From assembly GCA_013375405.1 (NCBI GenBank), contig JABXJU010000163.1, forward strand, positions 1-10,217: DNA of 10,217 nucleotides, in the 5' to 3' direction. Shown in pieces: positions 1 to 6,030 of this stretch (positions are counted from its first letter, which is position 1; the number at the start of each line of letters is the position of its first letter). The position numbers were made by a program, and so were the translations under genes. The notes under the pieces are model-generated. The model was given only the letters and a program-made list of their open reading frames with translations, searched no databases and was not told the origin of the DNA. The DNA comes from Candidatus Helarchaeota archaeon (GTDB lineage Archaea > Asgardarchaeota > Lokiarchaeia > Helarchaeales > HEL-GB-A).

Positions 1-92
1 ATATCTTACAGAAACAACGCGAAGAATTAATTGAAATGAAGGAAAAATACGGGACAGATATAGTCTCTCCGCTTGACCTGAGCGAAAAATAA
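1..92 (+). CDS. C-terminal end of an unknown protein (partial)
   Basis: The window opens inside a + strand reading frame whose codons start at position 3 and which ends with TAA at 90-92. The 29 visible residues include LQKQREELIEMKEKYGTD and then SPLDLSEK. They look like a charged amphipathic helix followed by a short tail, as at the end of many soluble proteins. The other two + frames close sooner, at 28-30 and 32-34. It converges with the 3-TM protein gene, whose stop is 20 nt away. No family can be named from so little sequence. Confidence 0.55.
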   Translation, partial: ILQKQREELIEMKEKYGTDIVSPLDLSEK

Positions 93-128
93 AAAAGTAG
101 GGAAAATTGTTTTATTTCATCTTTTTTC
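85..128. terminator. T-rich termination zone between convergent genes
   Basis: On the minus strand, positions 97-85 read as a run of T broken by one A, just after the stop of the 3-TM protein gene. On the + strand, T-rich stretches follow the partial gene from about 109 to 128. Archaeal RNA polymerase can terminate at plain T-tracts without a hairpin, so the zone could end both transcripts. This is inferred from base composition and position only. Confidence 0.45.
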
Positions 129-537
129 TGTCTTTCGGGTACTCCTCACCCTTTTTGGGGAACCGCATAAGGTATGCAATGCCCTGTTGGTGGGGGCGTC
201 GCCCTACCCAATCATAGCCGCGTTCTAATCCCCAGAGGTACCAAAATGGATAGGATAAGAACAGGATAATAGCATAACCATCCAGATTTATATTGGTAGG
301 ATCAATTCCAAAGTTGAACGGGAAATTCCACATTATTTCTTGTCCCGTTCCAAAGCTCCCAAAGTTGATGATATTAAAGTAGCATAAGGCCCCGAATCCC
401 CAGAAGATCACCATGATCAACATGCCGAGGAGTACTGACGCATCCTTATTGATCTTGCGTAACTTTCTCTTATATGCCCAAGCAATAATCGGCCCTAAAA
501 TTAGCAAAAGAATTATTGAGAGAATAAACCCGATCAT
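112..537 (-). CDS. Small 3-TM membrane protein, partner of SDR (copy 1)
   Basis: This is a 141-residue integral membrane protein of unknown function. Hydrophobic segments lie at about 2-21, 36-57 and 87-104. The basic stretch after the first (KRKLRK, 23-28) and the basic C-terminal tail suggest an outside N-terminus and a cytoplasmic C-terminus. Segment 71-110, with motifs NFPFNFGI, NLDGYAIILFLSYP and WGLERGY, is the part best conserved in its paralogue at 5608-6030, so it is probably the functional core. The start ATG overlaps the stop of the upstream dehydrogenase as ATGA, and a GGAGG at 548-552 lies 10 nt upstream inside that gene. The two proteins are therefore translationally coupled and probably work together, perhaps with this one as membrane anchor or redox partner. 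No metal- or haem-binding motif is evident. I do not recognise a named family. Confidence 0.88.
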   Translation of the reverse strand: MIGFILSIILLLILGPIIAWAYKRKLRKINKDASVLLGMLIMVIFWGFGALCYFNIINFGSFGTGQEIMWNFPFNFGIDPTNINLDGYAIILFLSYPFWYLWGLERGYDWVGRRPHQQGIAYLMRFPKKGEEYPKDRKKMK

Positions 538-1652
538 TCAATATCATCCTCCAGCCAGCCCATTTCACGATACCAATTAATTGTCTCTAAAGTTCCCTTC
601 TTCCACCCCTCATATTCAAACTTGAAACCCAAATCTTTGATCTTTTGATTTGAGAAGTAGTATTGATGATGGACATATCCAGCCATGGACGCCTCGAACC
701 GGGGGCGTAGCCCTCTTTTTCGAGCCCGGCGCTCTTGGATCCTCGCAAAGAGCATCCCCATCCTTGCCCCCATTATGTACATCGGCCACCAGATTGGAAT
801 GCGCTTGTAACCAACATTCAGAGTTTCACAGCAGAATTCGATAAAATCATCTTGGAATCCCTCATCGCAGACCAGATTGTAGGCTTCGCCAATTGTCTTC
901 TCCTTGGGTTGGTATTCGTAGATATGCAGTGCCGCTCGTGCTAGATCCTTAACGTGCACCATTGGTATTCTAAGGCGCTTTTTACGGGGATAAATGCTCG
1001 GAACGACGCACATACCGAGTTTATGCAATAAATTAAACATATGAAAAGCCCCATACGTCTGGTAGGGTCCATAGATGGGCGCAGGGCGAATGACCGTTAG
1101 GGGGAGTCCCCGATCTCGATGTAATTTGAATAACATGTGTTCTTGCTCCATCTTTGAGACGGAATAAGCATTTGGGGGTTTGTAGGGGACTGTCTCGTCA
1201 GTGGGGAGGGGATACCCTTTCTTGTCCTTTTTGTATTTTGGCTGGCCATATACACCACAGGTACTCCACTGAAGGAAATGCTTCACCGAACCCTTCTCTA
1301 AAACCAATTCTGCTAAATTCCGCACGCCATCAACATTTATCTTCCGTAGAACATCAATATGCGCAAAGTAATCATAGAGGCTGGCAATACTAAACACCAC
1401 ATCGATGTCATGTTCAAACAACGGTTTTAAAGATTCTTTATCCGTGAGGTCAGCAGTAACGAATTCAAATTCACCCAATAATTCTTTCATGAATTCGTCA
1501 TCGGCAGTCCATTTGCCGCCTAGGAATAATTCATCCCGTTCAGCTTTCGTGAGATCAGTCGCAATCACATTATAGCCTTTTTCACGCAAAATGCGCACCA
1601 TAAAGGTGCCACAATGCCCCGCAGCTCCTGTCACTAACGCCGTTTTTACCAA
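534..1652 (-). CDS. Extended SDR, NAD(P)-dependent epimerase/dehydrogenase (copy 1)
   Basis: This 372-residue extended short-chain dehydrogenase has the N-terminal Rossmann motif GAAGHCG (9-15), an acidic residue after beta-2 (ATDL, D33) that usually favours NAD, and a catalytic Ser/Tyr/Lys set: S130 in WSTCGVYG, then Y163 and K167 in YSVSK. RPAPIYGPYQTYG and PMVHVKDLARA are typical of the epimerase / 3-beta-hydroxysteroid dehydrogenase branch. A hydrophobic, aromatic stretch near 287-305, followed by a very basic RRARKRGLRPR, could sit on the membrane surface. The start is TTG, chosen because GGAGG lies 7 nt upstream; the only nearby in-frame ATG is followed at once by TGA. The stop overlaps the start of the 3-TM protein. 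A close paralogue lies at 6027-7148. Likely substrates are lipid-like alcohols or ketones, or nucleotide sugars; sequence alone cannot decide. Confidence 0.93.
   Translation of the reverse strand: MVKTALVTGAAGHCGTFMVRILREKGYNVIATDLTKAERDELFLGGKWTADDEFMKELLGEFEFVTADLTDKESLKPLFEHDIDVVFSIASLYDYFAHIDVLRKINVDGVRNLAELVLEKGSVKHFLQWSTCGVYGQPKYKKDKKGYPLPTDETVPYKPPNAYSVSKMEQEHMLFKLHRDRGLPLTVIRPAPIYGPYQTYGAFHMFNLLHKLGMCVVPSIYPRKKRLRIPMVHVKDLARAALHIYEYQPKEKTIGEAYNLVCDEGFQDDFIEFCCETLNVGYKRIPIWWPMYIMGARMGMLFARIQERRARKRGLRPRFEASMAGYVHHQYYFSNQKIKDLGFKFEYEGWKKGTLETINWYREMGWLEDDIE
548..552 (-). promoter_or_regulatory. GGAGG ribosome binding site inside the SDR gene (copy 1)
   Basis: GGAGG is formed by the codons for the dehydrogenase C-terminus (WLEDDIE) and lies 10 nt before the ATG of the 3-TM protein. 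The same site at the same spacing recurs in the second module at 6041-6045, which supports coupled translation of the pair. Confidence 0.8.
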
Positions 1653-1659
1653 TCACATT

Positions 1660-1664
1660 CCTCC
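1660..1664 (-). promoter_or_regulatory. GGAGG ribosome binding site that selects a TTG start
   Basis: A full GGAGG sits 7 nt before the TTG at 1652-1650. Between them is an in-frame ATG followed directly by TGA, so ATG cannot be the start of the long protein. The site therefore decides the TTG start of the copy 1 dehydrogenase. Confidence 0.75.
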
Positions 1665-1696
1665 ATTATCATCTCTGAACTTGAAATTCTTTGTCC

Positions 1697-1704
1697 TTAT
1701 AAAT
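1697..1704 (-). promoter_or_regulatory. TATA box for the SDR/3-TM operon (copy 1)
   Basis: The minus strand reads ATTTATAA here, preceded by a purine-rich GTGAAATC that could serve as a BRE. Counting about 26 nt from the box centre puts the transcription start near 1674, giving a leader of roughly 22 nt that just contains the GGAGG. The geometry is good for an archaeal promoter. Confidence 0.6.
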
Positions 1705-1775
1705 GATTTCACGATAAGAAAGGTACAATTGCTGAGATATTCGAGTATTAAAGCTCACTCGTCGATCTTTCCTTG

Positions 1776-2507
1776 TTAAGCCTTTCTAAACCCATCAAAT
1801 ATGAAAACCGTTCCCAATATTAAGGAAATTGGTGCGGTAATGGCAAGATATCTGATTAAACCATCTAAGAGGGGATCCATTCCTAAATATCCTACTAAGT
1901 TATGATAGCGAAATAAGAAACCTAAAGCAATAAATCCTGCGCCTACGAACACTTTTATAGCATTTGTTCTTATATCTCCAGTAGATTTCCTTGCAACATA
2001 AAAATAAATCATTGGAAAAACCATATATCCGAGACCTAGTATGGCTAAAAATACTAATTGAGTGACAGAGAGAGCTTCTTTTAGCGTGTTTGGATCGACG
2101 AAAATATTGATGAAGATCGTTACAAAAACTATCGCGGAAAAATAATGCCTTTTATACCACTCTAATCTTATTAACGATTTTTCAATTTCTAATATTCTTA
2201 CAAAACATGCAATAAAGACGATTGCATTTGCAGTTCTTTCTACGAGATTTACAACCGTGAGTTCATATCCAAAGAGCATTAGAGCCAAATCCCCAGGAAT
2301 TAAATATCGCCAAGTTAAAGTGAGTAGGGTTGCGAATATTAATAGTAAGAAAAAGTAACCCCACGTGCGCATATTACTTTTTTCTGTTTCTTCTTCCCGC
2401 TCCTTAGATAGTTTAAAGGAAAACATCACTACTATTGCCATTAAAATTAGGCTACATATCAATAAAATGAAATTAGACAGTTCAAGTGGATTGCTGAAAT
2501 CGAACAT
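1776..2507 (-). CDS. Seven-TM integral membrane protein of unknown function
   Basis: This 243-residue protein has seven hydrophobic segments, at about 12-31, 49-68, 74-105, 122-137, 147-171, 184-200 and 217-238. A charged loop at 34-45 (KEREEETEKS) follows the first segment. The loop after the fifth holds ARKSTGDIR (172-180); a similar KGSGDLR motif recurs in the decayed fragment at 2779-3014. The layout recalls the 7-TM sensory domains found at the N-terminus of some histidine kinases, and such stand-alone 7-TM proteins are common in Asgard genomes, but there is no kinase or other signalling domain here. The ATG start is preceded by only a weak GGGGA. It stands as its own transcription unit, 123 nt before the dehydrogenase operon on the same strand. 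Confidence 0.85.
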   Translation of the reverse strand: MFDFSNPLELSNFILLICSLILMAIVVMFSFKLSKEREEETEKSNMRTWGYFFLLLIFATLLTLTWRYLIPGDLALMLFGYELTVVNLVERTANAIVFIACFVRILEIEKSLIRLEWYKRHYFSAIVFVTIFINIFVDPNTLKEALSVTQLVFLAILGLGYMVFPMIYFYVARKSTGDIRTNAIKVFVGAGFIALGFLFRYHNLVGYLGMDPLLDGLIRYLAITAPISLILGTVFIFDGFRKA

Positions 2508-2778
2508 AAGAAATCCCCATCTTTTCTTCTTCTAGAACAATATTAATGTTGTTGAATTGAATAAATCAAGTAATAATATATATCCTTAAAATATTTTGCT
2601 ATCTATAAACTGGTAGATAAAAAAGTCATCTCGTCTCTCATATTGGGATCTATGTAATAATAGGATAGGGAAGAAATAGTTTTTTTTAATATGATTTTAG
2701 TCCAATAAATCGTTTTAAAAATAGCTTAAACATTTCTAATTGTGCTTATTTACCTGCCTTAACGCTCGTTATTAATAA
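2508..2778. other. Long AT-rich intergenic stretch without a gene
   Basis: Apart from the near-palindrome and TATA-like sequences by the 7-TM gene start, I see only a 6-bp inverted repeat TATCTA/TAGATA (2600-2605 with 2614-2619) and an eight-T run near 2680. Stops are frequent in all frames and there is no coding pattern or RNA fold I recognise. The coding-like remnant begins after this. Confidence 0.5.
2536..2553. promoter_or_regulatory. Near-palindrome in the 7-TM gene promoter
   Basis: AACAATATTAATGTTGTT is an 18-nt inverted repeat with a single mismatched pair. On the minus strand a TATA-like GATTTATT at 2567-2560 predicts a start near 2537, so the palindrome lies between TATA box and start, where an archaeal repressor could bind. 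Its AT-richness makes chance plausible. Confidence 0.35.
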
Positions 2779-3014
2779 TCCGCTCTTGTCGGAATTGTCG
2801 CAATAATCTTTCTCCTATTAGTAATTGAAAGATCGCCAGTTTAACGATCGCCTTAATTTTCCAAGACCTTGATTTATGCCGCTGGACCACCTACATTACC
2901 ATGCCCCTCTTGATGTTCGGAATCGTCATATTGTATACCTATATTGTGTTAAAGGGCAGCGGTGACCTTCGCCAGAGGGCTTCCATGAGCATTGATTATT
3001 CATTCATTTCATAG
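2779..3014 (+). pseudogene. Decayed fragment of a 7-TM membrane protein
   Basis: Two pieces on the + strand look like broken coding sequence. In the first (2779-2841) a hydrophobic run ends in FLLLVIERSPV before a stop. In the second, in another frame (2829-3011, stop TAG 3012-3014), a membrane segment (MPLLMFGIVILYTYIV) is followed by LKGSGDLRQRASM. This matches the fifth segment and loop of the neighbouring 7-TM protein (IYFYVARKSTGDIRTNA) at about half of the positions around the GDxR motif. The order and short spacing of the pieces suggest an internal deletion plus frameshift. The end of the frame runs into the 3' end of the acyl-CoA dehydrogenase gene, so the last residues there are not family sequence. 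This region is also less AT-rich than the rest of the gap. The fragment is on the opposite strand from the intact gene. Confidence 0.45.
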
Positions 3015-4726
3015 AGATCGGCTAATGTGTAAACATGATTTTCTAATATCCTTTGGAAACGTTCTTCATCTTTGACTGGTTTTTTGATCATCTGAAGGCA
3101 TTTTTTCGCCTGCCTCCGCTTAATAGCTCGCTTGTAGTGTAGGTCAAGTGCATAATGGGAAAAATCTCTAATCATGAAGTCGAAAATCTGCTCGGTAATA
3201 TCATCTTCAATATTATAGGGCTTTAAATTTTCAATTATTAGCTGACCATAAGCAACCATCGTGAAGAGTTCACCCACTGACAAAAGGAAGTCTATATTTT
3301 TTTGCTGTTTATCACCAATTGGTGTATTGAACAAGAAATCCTTGAAACTCGCGACCTGTTCTTTGAAAATATTCACATTAGGGAGATCAATGCTATCATA
3401 TGCGATGTTGTAATCATGGAACTTTATTTTACTTAACCCCTTCGTTGGTCCCTGATTCCAATTGAAATTATCACTTTTTATATCCATTATTTTTGGTGGA
3501 ATCGTTGGAAATTCGCCAGGATCGAAGAAGTAGTTGGGTATAAATCTGAGAACAAGTGCCATGTTCACGTGAACCGTTCCCTCGAGTTTCGGCAAGCTTA
3601 CAATAGATACAGCTGCTCCTGAAAAATATGTATCTTTTTCAAAACCTTTCGCAGCAATAATATCAAAGAGATCTCTTATCACGTGCTCACCCTGGGTTGT
3701 TACCTTCATCTTCGCCAGTGAATTATAGAGAATATACCGCTTGTCTGAAGATGAGGCGGAACGGAAATAATCAGTAGCTCTCAATGAATAAATTTTCATT
3801 GCCATCAAGCGTGCCCAAGAATCCATAAACAACTGCTGTATTTGGGGAAACTCCGTCACATATTGATTAAAGAGTTTTCGATGTGATGCATGATTAAGGG
3901 CTTCATATAATGCATGAGTACAGATACCGATCGAGGCGGTTCCAAGATTAAACTTTCCAACATTGACGGTATTGAGAGTACTGTTCCAAGCATCCCTTCC
4001 CTTTGAAAGGACATCATCTTCAGTTATTGGATAATCTTTGAGCACATAATTGGATACATAAGATTGATTCTCTATGACATTTTTTACACAATTATAATGT
4101 TTATTTTGATAATTAGCTACAAAAAACACGTAATCATCGGTATTGGACATTTTACCGAACGTGGACACCATTTCAGCCTTGTTTCCATTTCCAATATAAT
4201 ATTTCTCTCCATTAGCAACGTAGGTTCCCTCACCTTTTGGAGTAAGTCTCATGTCACTCGAATATATATCCGCACCATGTTCTCTTTCGGAGAGACCGAA
4301 AGCGAATATTGCCCCCTTCTTAAGAAGTTCTGCAGCTCTACGCTTAGCCTTCTCGTTCTTACTCATCCAGATAGGACAGAGACCGAGAATAGAAACCTGG
4401 AAAGTGTACCAATAAGCCAATCCATAAAAACCAAGAATCTCACTGAATTCAAATAATCTCCACGCATCCCATCTGGCATTTTCGCCACCATATGGTGTGG
4501 GCGTAAGGAGATCCGCGAAAATTTGATTCTCCTTCTGAAACTCAAGAAAGTCATCGTACCAGACACGATTCCATTCATCCTCTTTCAACTTCTTTTTCCC
4601 CTTATTCTCGAAAAACTTGATGGTTTTTAGCATAATTTCCTTGGATCTTTCATCGGGATATCCCCGGTCATGCTTTTTTGGATTTAAAAGAAGAATTCTT
4701 ATCACCTTTCTTGTTATTTTCATCAT
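2996..4726 (-). CDS. Acyl-CoA dehydrogenase family flavoprotein
   Basis: This 576-residue protein is expected to oxidise an acyl-CoA to the enoyl-CoA with FAD in the cytoplasm. The N-terminal helical domain (about 25-140) contains TPTPYGG and IWMSKNE. The middle beta domain has the family's FGLSEREHGAD (143-153) and ANGEKYYIGNGN (171-182). The C-terminal helical domain has GTASIGICTHALYEA, FPQIQQLFMDSWARL and AAKGFEKD. E382 in LEGTVHVN stands where medium-chain dehydrogenases carry the catalytic base, so the enzyme is probably active. An extra 170-residue C-terminal helical part makes it longer than the usual 380-400, as in long-form or oxidase-like members. Two adjacent ATGs are possible starts; no strong ribosome site is present. 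From memory it looks closest to a well-conserved bacterial subfamily, which hints at old transfer. It is transcribed separately from its neighbours. Confidence 0.88.
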   Translation of the reverse strand: MMKITRKVIRILLLNPKKHDRGYPDERSKEIMLKTIKFFENKGKKKLKEDEWNRVWYDDFLEFQKENQIFADLLTPTPYGGENARWDAWRLFEFSEILGFYGLAYWYTFQVSILGLCPIWMSKNEKAKRRAAELLKKGAIFAFGLSEREHGADIYSSDMRLTPKGEGTYVANGEKYYIGNGNKAEMVSTFGKMSNTDDYVFFVANYQNKHYNCVKNVIENQSYVSNYVLKDYPITEDDVLSKGRDAWNSTLNTVNVGKFNLGTASIGICTHALYEALNHASHRKLFNQYVTEFPQIQQLFMDSWARLMAMKIYSLRATDYFRSASSSDKRYILYNSLAKMKVTTQGEHVIRDLFDIIAAKGFEKDTYFSGAAVSIVSLPKLEGTVHVNMALVLRFIPNYFFDPGEFPTIPPKIMDIKSDNFNWNQGPTKGLSKIKFHDYNIAYDSIDLPNVNIFKEQVASFKDFLFNTPIGDKQQKNIDFLLSVGELFTMVAYGQLIIENLKPYNIEDDITEQIFDFMIRDFSHYALDLHYKRAIKRRQAKKCLQMIKKPVKDEERFQRILENHVYTLADLYEMNE

Positions 4727-4768
4727 AAAGAAATTCTATTGATGAATTAAAATTATCCTTTTTCTTTC

Positions 4769-4775
4769 TTTTAAA
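4769..4775 (-). promoter_or_regulatory. TATA-like box for the acyl-CoA dehydrogenase gene
   Basis: The minus strand reads TTTAAAA here. About 26 nt further the start would fall near 4746, leaving a 20-nt leader without an obvious ribosome binding site. In such AT-rich sequence the match is only suggestive. Confidence 0.4.
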
Positions 4776-4788
4776 TTATTTTTTGGTT

Positions 4789-4795
4789 AAAAAAA
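4789..4795 (-). terminator. T-tract after the CDIN1-like nuclease gene
   Basis: Seven T residues on the minus strand begin one base after the TGA at 4799-4797. No hairpin precedes them. This fits archaeal T-tract termination and suggests that the nuclease and acyl-CoA dehydrogenase are separate transcripts. Confidence 0.4.
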
Positions 4796-4796
4796 T

Positions 4797-5501
4797 TCAA
4801 GAAATTAAAAATCTGAATTCAAGCGGAACGAAAGAAATAAATTCCTTAATTTTTGCTTTTAAGGATGGCTCAACCAGTTTGAATAGGTCTTTCCATGTGA
4901 ACACGTCCCACGCTATAGGTTGATTTCGTTCGATGCCATACCAATAAAAGATAAGACCACGCCCCAGCTCATCGTATTTTCGAAATTGAGCTCTGTTACG
5001 CTTGATTGCAAAGGCATCACCAAAACTCGCTTTGGATTCGATCCAGTTAAATTCCTTGAGTTTCCCCACTATATCAAGCCTAATGGGAGTTTTGAGCATT
5101 AAATCGGGTCCACCTTGTCCTACGTCCCGTGTGTACTCAAGGGCTTGGGAATCAAGCCACTCCGCAATTAAATCTTCCCCGATTTTGCCACGCCTTTTTG
5201 AATATTGAATACCTTTTGGGGAGAATACCGGATCATTGCGTAACGCAGTTTCTAAAGATTCATGTAAATGCTCTGGAGGGGGAACTTTTCCCTCAGTAAT
5301 CTCCTTTACAGCCCGTTTGGAGAACCCTTCTAATTTCAAGAGGTGTCGAATGACCATAACTGGAGCCACTTCAATGGCATTTGCAACTTTTAGGATATCG
5401 CCTGCCAGATCTTCTTTCGTTAAGTTCTGCAACTTCTTAAAATTAAATATTGTCTTTCGTTGTAGATTTTGGCAGTAGCGAATGAATCTGAAACCTTTCA
5501 A
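4797..5501 (-). CDS. CDIN1/C15orf41-like TPD-domain nuclease
   Basis: The 234-residue protein matches the TPD family, whose human member CDIN1 (C15orf41) partners codanin-1 and is mutated in congenital dyserythropoietic anaemia type I. From memory, human CDIN1 has HWIESKASFGDE and GLVIYWYGF; here I see NWIESKASFGDA (152-163) and GLIFYWYGI (182-190). Nuclease residues of the PD-(D/E)XK fold are all present: E109 in KIGED, D133 in GGPD, and E155/K157 in ESK. The N-terminal part is helical; ILKVANAIEVAPVMVIRHLL (36-55) resembles the helix-turn-helix region of the human protein (LANEVDYAPSLMARLIL). The listed start is TTG with a weak ribosome site. A TATA-like GTATAAAT at 5524-5517 predicts transcription from about 5494, inside this frame, so the true start may be downstream, for example TTG at L24. 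The function is DNA (or RNA) cleavage by family; the archaeal role is unknown. Confidence 0.85.
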   Translation of the reverse strand: MKGFRFIRYCQNLQRKTIFNFKKLQNLTKEDLAGDILKVANAIEVAPVMVIRHLLKLEGFSKRAVKEITEGKVPPPEHLHESLETALRNDPVFSPKGIQYSKRRGKIGEDLIAEWLDSQALEYTRDVGQGGPDLMLKTPIRLDIVGKLKEFNWIESKASFGDAFAIKRNRAQFRKYDELGRGLIFYWYGIERNQPIAWDVFTWKDLFKLVEPSLKAKIKEFISFVPLEFRFLIS

Positions 5502-5572
5502 GGCGTAGTCATCTCAATTTATACGGGCTGCTTTTAGATAATACAGAAAACACCTCATTTTAATTTATTGAA

Positions 5573-5590
5573 TAAAAAAAGAAAAAGAGG
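5573..5590 (-). terminator. T-rich terminator after the second SDR/3-TM operon
   Basis: On the minus strand this reads CTCTTTTTCTTTTTTTATT, 18 nt beyond the stop of the 3-TM gene. It is an archaeal-type T-tract without a hairpin and marks the likely end of the copy 2 operon. Confidence 0.5.
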
Positions 5591-5607
5591 ATATTTGAGT
5601 GTTTAAT

Positions 5608-6030
5608 TCACTCCATCTTTTTGCCCGTTTTTTCGTCAGGCACATCTTCGGGTTTATTCGTACGAAAAATGAACATCATACCCTGTTGGTAAGGACGGCG
5701 TCCCCACAGTTGGTAGCCTCTTTCTAAGCCCCACATATACCAGAGTGGGTATGATAAGAAGAGGATAATTGCATAACCATCCAGATTCGCGGTGGTAGGA
5801 TTAATTCCGAAGTTGAATGGAAAGTTCCACATTAAGTTCTCTCCAGATACACCGATATTGAAGACATTGAGATAGAATAAAATTCCAAACGTCCAAAAAA
5901 GTATCATGAAAAATATGCCGAATAAGACGGAAGCGTCCTTGTTGATCTGTCGTAATTTTCGTTTATACGCCCATGCCATGAACATCCCGAGTATTACAAG
6001 TATTATTATCGAAAATAAAAACCCAATCAT
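5608..6030 (-). CDS. Small 3-TM membrane protein, partner of SDR (copy 2)
   Basis: This 140-residue paralogue of the protein at 112-537 is about two thirds identical by eye. It shares the start MIGF, the AWAYKRKLR motif after the first membrane segment, INKDASVL, and the core MWNFPFNFGI, NLDGYAIILFLSYP and WGLERGY. Three membrane segments lie at about 2-21, 36-57 and 85-103. The two copies differ most in the C-terminal tail, which is basic in copy 1 and mixed-charge here (KPEDVPDEKTGKK), and in the loop before MWNF, where this copy is one residue shorter. The same 4-nt overlap and embedded GGAGG tie it to its own dehydrogenase. Preservation of the pairing through divergence implies that each dehydrogenase needs a matching membrane partner. 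No recognised family. Confidence 0.88.
   Translation of the reverse strand: MIGFLFSIIILVILGMFMAWAYKRKLRQINKDASVLFGIFFMILFWTFGILFYLNVFNIGVSGENLMWNFPFNFGINPTTANLDGYAIILFLSYPLWYMWGLERGYQLWGRRPYQQGMMFIFRTNKPEDVPDEKTGKKME

Noticed and set aside
650..944. Overlapping + strand open frames within dehydrogenase copy 1
   Set aside because: They oppose a gene with clear catalytic motifs and a paralogue, and the second copy does not keep equivalent frames.
1742..1761. CGAGT/ACTCG hairpin as terminator of the 7-TM gene
   Set aside because: The stem is only 5 bp with a 10-nt loop and no T-tract follows on the minus strand, so chance explains it.
2600..2619. TATCTA/TAGATA stem-loop as a small RNA or riboswitch
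   Set aside because: Six A/T-rich base pairs with an 8-nt loop in AT-rich DNA are expected by chance, and no larger fold surrounds it.
4064..4456. 130-codon + strand open frame inside the acyl-CoA dehydrogenase gene
   Set aside because: It is antisense to strongly conserved family motifs, and its translation is low-complexity, Ile/Ser/Phe-rich sequence. It is a shadow of the real gene.
4797..5501. Restriction endonuclease or Holliday junction resolvase Hjc
   Set aside because: The PD-(D/E)XK residues would allow it, but there is no methyltransferase nearby and the ESKASFGD and YWYG motifs fit the TPD/CDIN1 family better.
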